Shown: positions 1 through 13,612 of the stretch, piece after piece
Layout of the letters: every line of letters starts with the position of its first letter
How positions within the stretch are numbered: position 1 is the stretch's first letter
DNA from: Tulasnella sp. 424
Lineage: Eukaryota > Basidiomycota > Agaricomycetes > Cantharellales > Tulasnellaceae
Length of the DNA: 64,000 nt
Direction: 5' to 3'
Assembly: GCA_019633425.1 (NCBI GenBank)
Contig: WSUB01000057.1
Span: 74,466-138,465, forward strand
Translations under genes and position numbers: made by a program
The notes under the pieces: model-generated
Seen by the model: only the letters and a program-made list of their open reading frames with translations
What the model was told of the DNA's origin: nothing
The model's database searches: none

Positions 1-260
1 ACGGTGAGGTGAAGTGGACACTGCCAGATCTTAATATTCTCTGTTTATCCGGCGACTATTTCGATGACTCCGAAGTGTTGGCGATGGTGAAGAGCCGATA
101 CGGACTTTCAAAGTCGCAGCACAAAGCCAAGAATCATCTTCCGGCTCCGTTCGTGCTGCTGGACGTTGTGGACAACACTAGATCGACCGAGGAAACGCTC
201 GCGGAAATCCGGAGTATTGTGGGAGATAGTGTTCTAGAGTGGGAAGAATTCTCCGAATAA
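1..260 (+). CDS. C-terminal fragment of a probable F-box/LRR-like protein (5' end outside window)
   Basis: The reading frame is open from the first bases of the window and stops with TAA at 258-260. It encodes about 85 residues. The segment LPDLNILCLSGDYFDDSE followed by a short helix and an acidic tail (LEWEEFSE) resembles the last leucine-rich unit and tail of basidiomycete F-box proteins, which often end with a final ranking of score differences between sites. No F-box is visible because the N-terminus is outside the window. The family call rests on look alone. It could be another leucine-rich protein. Confidence 0.4.
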   Translation, partial: GEVKWTLPDLNILCLSGDYFDDSEVLAMVKSRYGLSKSQHKAKNHLPAPFVLLDVVDNTRSTEETLAEIRSIVGDSVLEWEEFSE

Positions 261-571
261 CGGTCACTCGATAGTTGGAGGATTCAGGGATTCGTCGAGA
301 GGCATGACAATTGGAATATTTCGAATTTTTGTCAGGGTGTACATACTCACTTCTCCAAGTAGACGTGTCGATAGAGTGATGTTTGACTATATGATTCACA
401 TTTTGCCTGCTACGTGTAAGATGTACACGTTGACCGGTTATGCCAGCGTCAGCAACCCTAAGTAGATCTCGATGAGGTGTGGAAAGCATTTAGTAGAAAA
501 ACCAACAACGGTAGCAAACAGACTCTGGCGACGACGTGGTCCCTTCCAGCATACCTTAGATCTCGCTTATC
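261..571. other. Intergenic region upstream of SEC23
   Basis: This stretch of 311 bases lies between the stop of the first gene and the SEC23 start. It should hold the 3' UTR of the former and the promoter of the latter. I see no further coding segment, RNA gene or clear TATA box. Confidence 0.5.
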
Positions 572-3342
<2,771 letters not shown>

Positions 3343-3580
3343 ATAATAACGATAATCACGCATGCATGTATTTGCTAGTGCATCAGCATCCATCTAACAA
3401 ACCATTGCCGAATCCCTATCGCGTGACCGATACTTCGTATATAGTTATATAGGCGAAGTACCGTACCTGGTTCACTCTCGCCGGAATGTTGGTGAATTTG
3501 TCCCAGTGAGGGGCGTGAACGCGTGGCGGTAAACAAACCAAACGCGTCGAACGGTCCAACTCGAAATCCCACCCACCATC

Positions 3581-5043
3581 ATGGCATCCCCTTTACTTGC
3601 GCCGAGGTCTTCAATAGACAGCTCAGAGACACCTCTTCCAATTGAAAAAGCTCGGGAGTAAGTATGTATGCTTGGAGTCGTCCTGTTATTACCTGCTGGA
3701 CCTTAGGGAACTGTTGTCAGAGTACAGGATGCCATCGAGAAAGTGACCCCTTACCTTGCGGAATTCAAGAAAGCGTATCTCGAAAGAGCTGAACGCGGAG
3801 AGTTCAACACCCTCGGATCTTCTCAGTCTATGCTATCGAGACACCCCACATATCCCGTCCTCATGCGTAGCGAGGCCGCCCTTCAGCAGGTCCGTGTGCC
3901 CACGTTTTCTTCCCCTTTGTACTAATATGTCCCAATTCTCTAGGATTACTTGAAGAAGCTAAAGTCAAAATTCATCGAGACCGCCGCAAAAGCTCAGTTC
4001 TTGAGGTTCATCCGGAATGACGACGGGCAGCAGTGGGGCGCAGAGGAAAATGAGCAGCTCGGTCAGTGACAAGTTGCAAAGCGCGCTTTGCGAGCTGTGC
4101 TAACATGTTATCGAAAACAGAGGCCCAAAATCAAAAAGAGAAGGCCGAACTTAGGGAGACCAAGATCCGGTTACAACAATCCTTCGATCGGGCCACACAG
4201 CTTGCCCAAGAGCTGGAAGCCGAAAGACCTCTCTTGGTGAAGGAGGCCAAGGAGGCCAATCGACTAGCGAAGGAAGTCAATGAGATGCGACTCGAGCTAA
4301 TGCGGCTGGGCAGAGATAAGCCTGTAGAAGAGGTACGTCGAAGCAAACACCCTCTCTTTCATTGTTCTGACAGCTACGATTTCCGTAGCGACTTACGATC
4401 ACGGCAGCGGAGGAAATACTCGATAACCAGATCGCACAACTTCAGGATCTTGATGGCGAACTCCATTCTATCCAAGAAAGCGCTGCCACGTCTAAAGCGG
4501 CCGCCAAAAAGGTCGAGAAGGAAATCGAAACCTTGCGACCCGCCGTCGTCCAGGCCAAAGCCCAGTTACAAGCTGACGCTGCCGCAAGTAGAGCAGAAGG
4601 GCGAGAGGAGGCAGAGGCTATGTCGCGGATGTGCGACTGGTAAGGATCTTTATCAAGAGTCAAAAAAGACCTTCTGAACGAAACCGAATTTCAGGTACAC
4701 TTCTGCCGAAGAGATGTACAAGGACCTCTTTGGGTTGGAATCGATCGAGACGCCGTCTGAGAATGAAATGAAACTTCAATACTCCAAACCTTCTCCGTAC
4801 ACTGTTTCCCTAGTTTTCAACCCAACCACAAAGCAGCTGGCCGATGCCAAGGTACGAATTTCACGAATTGGGACCTTCAGCTTTTGACATTTTAATTGAC
4901 CGTCTCCTCGCGAACAGCTCCTTGGATTACCCGGTGTCGACATCAGCGAAGCGATAGACCTGGCTGTTGACGCCAATGATGGGAGGCAATTGCTAGCCTA
5001 CGCCAGGATGAAGGCAACGGCGGTGGCGAACGGTCGGGTCTGA
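3581..5043 (+). CDS. Sos7-like kinetochore protein
   Basis: Seven exons (3581-3657, 3721-3889, 3944-4061, 4121-4332, 4389-4639, 4695-4851, 4918-5043) sum to 1110 bases, or 369 aa. An N-terminal segment with HPTYPVLMRSEAALQQDYLKKLKSKF and AQFLRFI resembles the Sos7 coiled-coil region. A long charged coiled coil follows (about residues 110-250), then a compact C-terminal domain starting WYTSAEEMYKDLFGLES. In fission yeast Sos7 links Spc7 to the Mis12 complex at the outer kinetochore; budding-yeast Kre28 is its counterpart. The family is poorly conserved, so the call rests on domain order and the FLRFI-type motif. Another coiled-coil kinetochore or spindle-pole protein is the alternative. Confidence 0.6.
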
Positions 5044-5422
5044 ATTTGCCGTTTTTTGGACATGGAACCTCCTAAACGTATGTCTATTATTAGCTTTCTA
5101 GTCGCGTGTGTGTTTGCTATGTATCTTTATTGCTCTCGCAATGTAGTCTTTTTGCCGACAAATGTCGATGTGAGGGCTCAAGAAGCGGAGGCGCCCCGCG
5201 TGTCGGAACTCGGTAGCCTCTTCCGTTCAACCAACCGTCCACTTCCCCCCGTGGGTCCGACATTCGTGCCTACATTCACTTCCTTTGACTTGTGCAACGG
5301 GGACGAGAATGCCTAGATGAGGCTCATAGGCGGACGCAGCGGGCCGGGAAGCCGGGCCGGCAGCGGGTGCTTTCCAGACCGGGGGACGTCACCCGACCCG
5401 CGATCCATCCGTCTCTCCGTCA

Positions 5423-5439
5423 ATTGGACTAAATAAAAG
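5423..5439 (+). promoter_or_regulatory. Putative core promoter of the dehydratase gene (CCAAT plus TATA-like)
   Basis: The 492 bases between the Sos7-like gene and the dehydratase contain an inverted CCAAT box (ATTGG, 5423-5427). It is followed at once by a TATA-like CTAAATAAAAG (5429-5439), about 97 bp before the ATG at 5536. A pyrimidine-rich leader (about 5480-5520) follows, as is common for fungal transcripts. The rest of 5044-5535 is a GC-rich 3' region with no coding signal that I can support. Confidence 0.4.
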
Positions 5440-5535
5440 CTCTGGATCTGATCTGACTGCGTCTAGGTCTTAACCTTCAACTCTTCCCTCTCATCGTTCT
5501 CTCTACCTCCTCTTTCGACGCATCCTTATTCGACC

Positions 5536-7626
5536 ATGACCACCATCACCGGCTGCGAAACTCGGGGTACGGAGAAATAGGAAAACCACTACTCGAAGTA
5601 TTGAACAGATGCTAACCGATTTGACTCTTAGACGTTCGTTTCCCAACCAGTTTGACTGGCGATGGTACCGATGCCATGTAAGATCACAGCAGACTTTGGC
5701 GTGGAGCTGAAATAGCTAAGCATCTCTGGGTCTGATCCACAGGAACACCGAATGCGACTATTCTTCCGCCTATGTCATCCTCCACACTTCCGACCCGAAC
5801 TTGACCGGTCAAGGCATGACCTTTACGATCGGTCGAGGAAACGACATTGTGGGACTTTGGGACATTGGATTTCGCCCTTCTTGTTGCTAATCTTGAGCTC
5901 CCTTTCGCCCAGGTTTGCATCGCCATCAAGGAGGTTGCCAAGCGCCTCATCGGCAAGAAGCTTGAAGATCTCTTTGCCAACATGGGCAAGACCTGGGATT
6001 ACATGCTTGCTGATCCTCAACTCCGATGGTTGGTGACTGGGTGCCAGCAAAACAATTGGAAACCCATGCTGACCCATGCTCCTACTTAAGGCTCGGTCCC
6101 GAGAAGGGTGTCATTCATATTGCATCCGGTGCGGTTAACAACGCCGTCTGGGACTTGTACGCAAAATCGAGGAAGAAGCCTCTCTGGAAGCTTGTCTCTG
6201 ACATGTCTCCGGTACGTCCCAATTCCGACTTTCAAGTTTCAAACCATGCTTAATCTCACTTTGCGCATGTAGGAGGAGATTGTGAACTCCACCGCTTTCC
6301 GCTACATCTCGGACGCCATTACCCGTGAGGAGGCCGTCGCGATGCTCAAGTCTCGAGAGGCTGGCAAGGCCGAGCGAGAGGCGAAAGTCCGGGAACTTGG
6401 GTAAGCGTTGCTTGCGTGACTCCGGTTCCGATGCGTTCTAATGCTTTTTTTAAGCTACCCTGCGTACGTCACCTCGGCAGGTTGGCTTGGTTATGACGAC
6501 GAAAAGGTTGCACGGCTTACCAAGGAAGCCGTTACCGCTGGCTTCAACCACTTCAAGGTAGGTTCTGTCAAGCGCGGATTCATGCCATGTCTCTGACACG
6601 TCTATTCTTCTGTAGATGAAAGTCGGTCAAAACGTCCAGGACGACCTCCGCCGAGGAAGAATCATCCGTTCCATCATCGACGACCCACAGTATCTGCCTC
6701 CAGGCCACGTTCCACGCGACCCTGCCACCCTTGTTGGAAAGAATGCTGGTCCAACCGGCGCCGTTTTCATGATTGACGCCAACCAGGTTGGTGGATTGGT
6801 CTCCAATAGTATCCTATTACTAAAGCGACACGATCACACTTAGGTTTGGGACGTCCCACAAGCCATCGAGTACGTCAAGCAGCTCGAGGAAGTGAAGCCG
6901 TGGTTCATTGAGGAGCCCACCGCTCCAGATGACATTTTGGTGCGTTCAGATGCTCAACGTTAAGGCCACATGTGCCGAGTATTGACGACGCGACATTCTA
7001 GGGTCACGCCGCGATCCGCAAAGCTCTTAAGCCACACGGAATCGGCGTTGCGACGGGCGAGCATGCCCACAACCGGATGGTCTTCAAGCAGCTGCTCCAG
7101 GCTGAGGCCATTGACGTCGTCCAAATTGACTCTTGCCGTCTCGCCGGTGTCAGTGAAGTCCTCGCCGTCCTTCTGATGGCCGCCAAGTACGTAGTATGAG
7201 CCTGCCTTTGCCTTGAAGAGGGACTGACTCTAGATTCTCTAACCACCCAGGTTTGGTGTCCCAGTCTGCCCTCACGCCGGTGGTGTTGGCCTGTGCGAAT
7301 ACGTCATTCACCTTTCCCTAATCGACTACATTGCCGTTTCTGGGACCATGGAGCGCAACGTCTTGGAATTCGTCGACCATCTTCACGAGCACTTCATTTA
7401 TCCCTGCTCGATCAACGCCCAGGGCCGTTACAATGTTCCAAGCAACGCGGGCGAGGGTTACAGGTTAGTTGACACGCTCGTCCTCTGAAGCGAACCTCGT
7501 TAAGCTAATCCCATCAATTTCTATCTTAGCATCCAAATGCACGATTCGAGCATTGCCGAATACGAGTGGCCGAACGGCTCTTACTGGGTCAAGTCGAACG
7601 CAGAGAAGGCAAACGCTTCGTCTTAA
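5536..7626 (+). CDS. Enolase-superfamily sugar-acid dehydratase (L-fuconate/L-galactonate dehydratase type)
   Basis: Twelve exons sum to 1413 bases, or 470 aa. The enzyme removes water from a sugar acid by abstracting the proton next to the carboxylate, with a magnesium ion bound in a TIM barrel. The N-terminal cap shows DVRFPTSL and [11 protein letters not shown]. The barrel carries the KxK base motif (FKMKVG), metal ligands in DANQVW, WFIEEPT and TGEH, and the catalytic His region CPHAGGVG. It resembles both fungal L-galactonate dehydratase (galacturonate catabolism) and animal/bacterial L-fuconate dehydratase (ENOSF1), and I cannot tell the substrate by eye. No signal peptide is seen, so it is probably cytosolic. 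No other sugar-acid pathway gene lies nearby. Confidence 0.88.
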
Positions 7627-7904
7627 AAAATATCAACATTAGCTGTTTGAATCTCGTCTATTAGCTAGATAAAATGTCTTGAATTATGGTCTCTGCGGTT
7701 ATTATACAATTGCTCTGCTATTTCCTCGAGAAACTTGCCCACCGTTGTGTGTCGTGATGGGGGTCTCCTTTCCAAGCCCCCCGCGAACACGTGCTGTGAA
7801 AGTTGGAATTCGAACCGCGTTTGGCACGAACAACCCCCAGTAGCCAATCTCTCAACCACCGCGACACCGCTCAACCCTACTCCTCTTGCAGGCGACTTGC
7901 TTGA

Positions 7905-9854
7905 ATGTCCCAAGGACAGACCGACGAATCTGCAATACAAAGATATGTCACCGCAGGAGAAGGCTCGGTAGCGCGGTGTTTTGTCAAGGATGTGTTGGCG
8001 TTAAAGGACGCCAAAATAGGAGGTCAGCTTATATGCTTGGAGGAGCTGGTTATAGTGCTAAAGTATATATGATGCTACAGACTGGGGCATATGGTGGCTG
8101 GGGACGGTTCCATGTCGCAAAGTTCAAATTGTTGGATTAGTCGTTGGTGTCGTACAGTACGAGAAGCGGATGGCGTATACCAGTGAGCGATTCAAGACAT
8201 TGTCTCCCATCGTCTGCCCATCCTTTACTGATGCAATACTGGGGTGCTTTCTACGTTATGTAGTTGATGACGGAACGGAGGTTGTCGACTGCGTTTATGC
8301 TTTGCCGGTAATCAAGACATCACCTGTCAAACCTTCGAAGAACCCAAACCCCTACGTCAAGAGCAAGCCTAAAGAGGCTGTCGCACCTATCCGATATGGA
8401 TTGCCTCCTCCCATCAAGGTCGGCCGGACCGCTTGTGTAGTGGGCAAAGTTGAAGCTTGGAATGACACCAAGCAACTTTTCGTCGACACCATCGGTCAGT
8501 TTTCGCAGTTGTTTAGTACAGCTCGTCAAACTGAACTGGGTTTAAAACAGAGGCCAAGGGTCGAAATGAAGAACTGAAGCACTGGGCCGATGTTGCAGAA
8601 CTACATAGGACGAAATATTCTAAACCATTTATCGTTCCCAAGACCCTCCCTCCCGTGACACCCGCACGCGACCGATACTTGAAGAATGGCATCCCTTCCG
8701 CTCCTGGGACGCGCTCATCATCTATTGCGCCGTCAACGTCAGCCTATTCTTCTCCGGTCAAGGAAACGCCATTAGCTGGTCCGAGTCGATTGCGACACCC
8801 CATGAAGATCTCATCAAGTCAGCTCACGACCCATACTTTTCGAGCTCATCTCGTGCAGTACTTGGATCACGCATCAAGAGTGCAAGCTCCTGCGACTCCC
8901 ACCCGTCGTCCCCGCCCCTCTCAAGAGGATGACCCCTTCCACTTCGACACGCCTGTACAGAAGAGGAGGGGCGCCCGCGCGACTTCACCAGATTCAACGC
9001 CACGCCCCAAGGAGAAAGGAAAGGCGATGGCATCGATGGAGGAGGAGGTCGGACCTGCCTTGACAGGATTCCCGCTAAGCTACCTGCGAAGGGTGCCAGA
9101 GCTTGATTGTTTGGGACGGAGAGTGGTTCGAGCAGAAATGAAGCGGAGAGCAAAGGAGCAAAAGTTGAAGGAGAAGGAGCTACGGCAAAAGGAGAAAGAG
9201 AAAGAGCGGTTAAGGAGGTCGCAAAGCATTCTGCAACCTTCACAAGGCTCCTCACTCCGATCACCCTCTAAAGCCGGGTCCGCAGCGCCGAAGAAGTTCA
9301 GTTCGGAACGGACAAGTCTCAAAGTCAAGCGGCTGTTCCAGATGACTCTCCGAACGCTGCGGGAGGATGGTACCATCCTTGTAGTGGAAGGGCCAGGGAG
9401 GAGAAGAGATAAAGCTGGAGAGGAGAAGATCAAGAGACTATGCTGGAGGGACCCGGCCAACACGACTATGGACCTTTCCACCGCCGCGTCTGCCTCATTG
9501 GCCAATACCACCACGACTAGTACCTCAAGCTCTTTGGTGGGCGATTCATCGATTTGCATGGACATGGACGAAGACCCTCCCTCCGACCCTGACCCAGCAT
9601 ATGAAGAGGAATGCTATCTCCCTGTAACGGCATTCGTACTTGCCCAACCCGTTCTTGAGGTTATGAGGAGTATTGTCCCCGGGGGCGGTGGAATGAACGG
9701 AGCGACCGTGGAGGAGATTCTAGGTCGGATGAGGCGGGACGACGGATGCTGGTCGAGGTTACATGAGGAGCACATAAACCAGACCATAGAGCATCTGGTA
9801 GAGGAGGAAAAGGTGTGGCAAGCCGGGAGGAACAAATGGGGACTTGTAGTATAG
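7905..9854 (+). CDS. STN1: CST complex telomere-capping protein Stn1
   Basis: Stn1, with Ten1 and a large partner, binds single-stranded telomere ends, limits telomerase and recruits polymerase alpha-primase. Four exons (7905-8022, 8081-8182, 8264-8494, 8551-9854) sum to 1755 bases, or 584 aa. The N-terminal OB fold is clear: GDWGIWWLGTVPCRKVQIVG, VVQYEKRMAYT and IDDGTEVVDC. A conserved short motif (FRAHLVQYLDH ... GFPLSYLRRVPEL, about residues 220-325) follows. Next is a very basic, coiled segment rich in KEK/KER, and then a C-terminal winged-helix region beginning YLPVTAFVLAQPVLEVMRS. The long disordered middle makes it larger than yeast Stn1 (494 aa). The short second exon carries the OB-fold core, so simple ORF calling would miss it. 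Confidence 0.88.
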
Positions 9855-9998
9855 CTAGGATCTTTGGGTGTAGCATATGTAGATGTTGGAAATGGCTTTC
9901 TAAGCGCCGTTTGAAGTGATGCACGTTTGTTTGCTCATCCAATCCGTCATAACTGGAATTTCCCGACCACTCTCACTCCTAGTGAAGACCACCATCCA

Positions 9999-12070
9999 AT
10001 GGCCCAACCGCCATCTAAACAGAGGAGGCAATCCGCTCCTGTATCTGGATTGGGACGGGTATCAGCGCTCAGAGCAAGTTCCACTCTTCAGTCCATCCCC
10101 GAACTTGGCACCATCGCAACTCGCCGACCCACGGCCTCGAGCAACATCGGGGTCAATGCAAGCCGAAGTTTCAGTGGCACAGTACCGGGCTCACTTCCAT
10201 CAAAACCAGCCAAGACTGTTGCCACACCTCCAGCCAAGGCTGCGCAACGGACGACTAAGACCTCCCAGAAACTTGTAGTGCTCCCCTCGGAGCCTCAGAC
10301 GGCACCTTTACCAGAGGAATTGCGGCCAGGGCGAGCGGACGACGATGATTTGGGCCCGCCTAGAGCGTCCGGGCCATTGCCTTCCCCGAAACACCACGAA
10401 CACCGGAGCGAGGGAGAGAGGATGACCAAAGAGGAGCGGCAACGGGCAGGCTACCGCAGGCTAACAGCGTACTGCGTAGCGGAAGGATTCCGGCTAAAGC
10501 TATTGCTGGCATATCTTAAACGAGAGCACGGGGTTTCGCCTAGGGTGTTCGACGAGGCCGTTTACGCTGTAAGCATTATTATTCTGCAAGCCTCGCAGCC
10601 GCCGATTCTTTCCTAAACAGTCTTCCACCTTCTTTTACTTAGTTTTACCACCTACCATTACTTCCTGGATACGGCCCCAATGTGAAGATCCGCTCATCAG
10701 CAGGTCCTAGGTCACCAACGGGAGGCTCGATCCTCTCTCAGTTGTCCGAGGCCGAGGACTTGGGATACGACGGCACATATTTCGCTACTTCCTCTTCGCC
10801 CGAACAACAATACCTTCTTGATGGCTACATCTCCGGATCACCTCCTGTGCAAAGAAAGTTTCGAGGGATGGGACCTTCGGACGGAGATCATTTTCTGGAA
10901 TCAGAAACAGAAGTTGAACCGGCTAGCCATTTCGCTGAATCACCGGAAAGGGCCTCTTTCCCAATCCCGACAGCTATTCCAGCTCCTGAAAGGCCCCGAC
11001 GTCCGACGAAGAAGAAACCGAAGAATGAAGGAGACGATTTTGCGGAAATGGTGGTGTTTGATTATGGAGTGGTAGTTTTCTTTGGCTTCGAAGAATCGCA
11101 AGAGAGGGATGTCTTGGAGGATTTCGACCGTGCCATGATCTGTGTGCGCCCCAGACCCGAGGAAAAATGGGAGGTAGAGTCTTGTCATTACGTGGTACGT
11201 CTCTACGATAGTTTCTCTGGGTTGCAGAGCGTAACGAGCTAATGACTGCTCTATAGTATGATCCCTCCGCAACTTCACCGCGCATCTACAATGACTTCTT
11301 TAGTAGGTTCATGTTTCTATAACACCTTCCCTCCAGACTAACACTCCCTGGACACTGATAGCTTTCAAATCCCACTCGCATCTCCTCAAAATATCCCTAT
11401 CTCACGCACTCGGACAATCCGTTCTACTTGGCCATTACGAGAGCTCGACGCAAACCGTGCTATCATCAGGTCAAACAACGGCTATACCGAAACAAATAGC
11501 AACCACGGGTGAACTCAAACTCGGTCGCTCAGAGGCGCTCCGATTGACAGGACGGTTGTTCAAATTGCGAAGAGACGTGAATTTGGTTTCGAACGTCCTT
11601 GATATACCGGAGCTGTTCTGGAGTGAAGCCAGCTTGAAGGAACTGTATCAGGCGTGCAGAGAGTACTTCGAGATCGATGATCGGGTCGAAGTCTTGAACC
11701 AGAAGCTAGGAGTAACCAGTGAATTGGTGAGTCTCGCCCAACGACATTGCTTTCACTAGATGACAGGCGGCTTATTAACTACTCCTTATCCAGTTGGATA
11801 TGATTCATGACCATCTGAACAACAATGCCATGATTCGAATTACATGGATCATCATCTGGCTTATCGTTGCGGCGTGTCTCGTTGAGCTGGTAAGACGGTA
11901 ACCCCGCTTTTATGGTTGGCCACTGTACTGACTCAACCTTCCCATCCCTTCTACCCTAGGGCGAGGTTATTGCTAGGCTCATCGTTGGTGCCAGTAAAGC
12001 GGCTCGTATCCGGCGGGCCATATCCCCAGAAGAGGCGTTGCGGGTTCTGAACAACGTCATGGGTTCTTGA
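9999..12070 (+). CDS. RMD1/DUF155 family protein
   Basis: Six exons (9999-10568, 10643-11194, 11257-11302, 11362-11726, 11794-11889, 11960-12070) sum to 1740 bases, or 579 aa. The DUF155 region is visible in order: RLTAYCVAEGFRLKLLLAYL, VFDEAVYAFYHLPLLPGYGP, the signature FDYGVVVFFGF, an ERDVLEDFD segment, and LGQSVLLGHYE. Near the C-terminus come EYFEIDDRVEVLNQKLG and a membrane anchor (WIIIWLIVAACLVEL). The first 150 residues are low-complexity and basic. Family members are yeast Rmd1/Rmd8 and animal RMND1, a mitochondrial inner-membrane protein needed for mitochondrial translation. Which branch this is cannot be settled by eye. An in-frame ATG at 9927 would add 24 residues; I prefer 9999, which leaves 144 bp after STN1. 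Confidence 0.85.
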
Positions 12071-13612
12071 GGGAAGAGATGTTCTATAGATGTGCTGAGT
12101 GTTACCAGCTGCGATTTGACATAGTGTATATTAGTCTTACAAAGACGCTACCATGATAATGATACTGAGCGCTACTACCTCCGTACCCTTGGGTCAGCGT
12201 CGTGTCCTATAATCGTGCTAAACACGCAAGGCTCAGGAATGTCCACTACGGAATACCAGGTCTCTCAATTCCGATAACATGAAAATATTTCATTTGATAG
12301 CTGTTCGTTACCAACAGTTACAACTGCGAACGCGGCCTAGCCATCACCTTCGTCGTTGACGACGAAAGGAACGTTACCCAGGGCTCACCACGAGGAGGCC
12401 CGCGTCCGTCTTCGAGCCCCAAAAGAAAAGCTACTCTAGGTACTAGTCTACGCCGGTCATTCCGGTCTACTACCTAACCTGGTCATCCAGTTAACCGCAC
12501 CGCCCAGGGTCCACGAGAAGCGAACTCAGCACCAGCCGTATTTCGTTCGCCCGGGAAGTTGGACATTCGAAAGCCCTAAGCTCAGCCTGGGGGTGTCTAA
12601 CGTGAAAGGGGAGTCAGCGAACGCCATGGGCCTCGTAGCGCAACGAGCTTACCCGGCCACCCAAGATGAGCCACAGAGAGTCAACTCGGTTCGCCGGTAA
12701 TGACCCCGGCACTCCCCGTAGATGACGCTCGTGCAACGTGCAGCCAAGGGGGAAGACCCAAGGTGACGCGATTAGGAAAGTCTGGAAGGGGATGGTGGTT
12801 GTCGGATGAGGGTTGGAAAGGAGGATGTCGGCCACTTTATATACTACAGGCTTAGCTTGTTTGGTGGAGTGGCGGTGTTGACTAACGGAAGAAAATCGAC
12901 GCCCAGGTTGACCATACATACTAACAAGGCAGCCACATGAGTGACAGCTTCTGCGAAGACGTGCAGGCGAACCCATTCTGAGCCAGACCCATCGTGGCGA
13001 AGGCATTGGATTATAGAGCTGACCATGATACCTTGCCGAGGCGCTCGCCGTACCCTTGAGGCCCGCCGAGTAGGACCTCCTCGGTGTATCATTGACATTT
13101 CGAATCCTGATTATAGTCCCTGACTACCTTCTGAGTACTAAAAGAATTCTCTGTGATCTTAAGTATAGAGCGATTATCCTCTCGGACGACATTTGAAATA
13201 TTCAGCCTTTGAACTGTACGGTATCATGCGACACTTCATCCAGATGCCACTGGCGGCAAAGAACCAAAGTTTGCTCCTTTCACCAAGTCACACGAAGGGA
13301 ATAGACGATTGTCATGAGTTTGATTTTTTTCCGCGTGCAATACAAGAGCTAGGAACTACCTAAGCGAGATGCAAAGCCTAGACGTACGGGAACTGAACCG
13401 AAAGAGGGAAGCGACACTAATGAATTAGAACCTCACGAAAGAGGGCGAGATCAATCGCTCCAACCGGGGGGGTTAGACGGATAGAAGGAAAGATATCGAA
13501 GCGATGACTCTAGAAAGGAAAGGAGACGGAAATAGAAGAAAAAAGCTACACGTGAAATTCAAACGGAAAAAGGATGCGACGGATGCATGTTCTATTATCG
13601 TCGGTGAATCGT
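12071..13612. other. Intergenic region between RMD1-like and PMA1 3' ends
   Basis: The two neighbouring genes converge here, so both 3' UTRs and terminators lie in this 1.5 kb. Reading frames present (up to 130 codons on the minus strand at 12614-13006) show no recognisable motif and no intron logic. A near-perfect 18-bp palindrome with 8-bp arms (TTCGTCGT / ACGACGAA) sits at 12349-12366. I see no RNA gene. Confidence 0.5.

Noticed and set aside
5056..5316. A small hydrophobic ORF after the Sos7-like gene
   Set aside because: It lies in the 3' region directly after the stop, has no splice signals or recognised motif, and leads into a GC-rich stretch.
12349..12366. 18-bp palindrome as a possible binding site or terminator
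   Set aside because: It is a single site between convergent genes, with no second copy nearby and no T-run. It is too short to interpret.
13081..13125. T-arm-like TTTCGAATCCT as part of a tRNA
   Set aside because: The flanking bases do not form the T-stem, and no anticodon or D arm with the right spacing is found.
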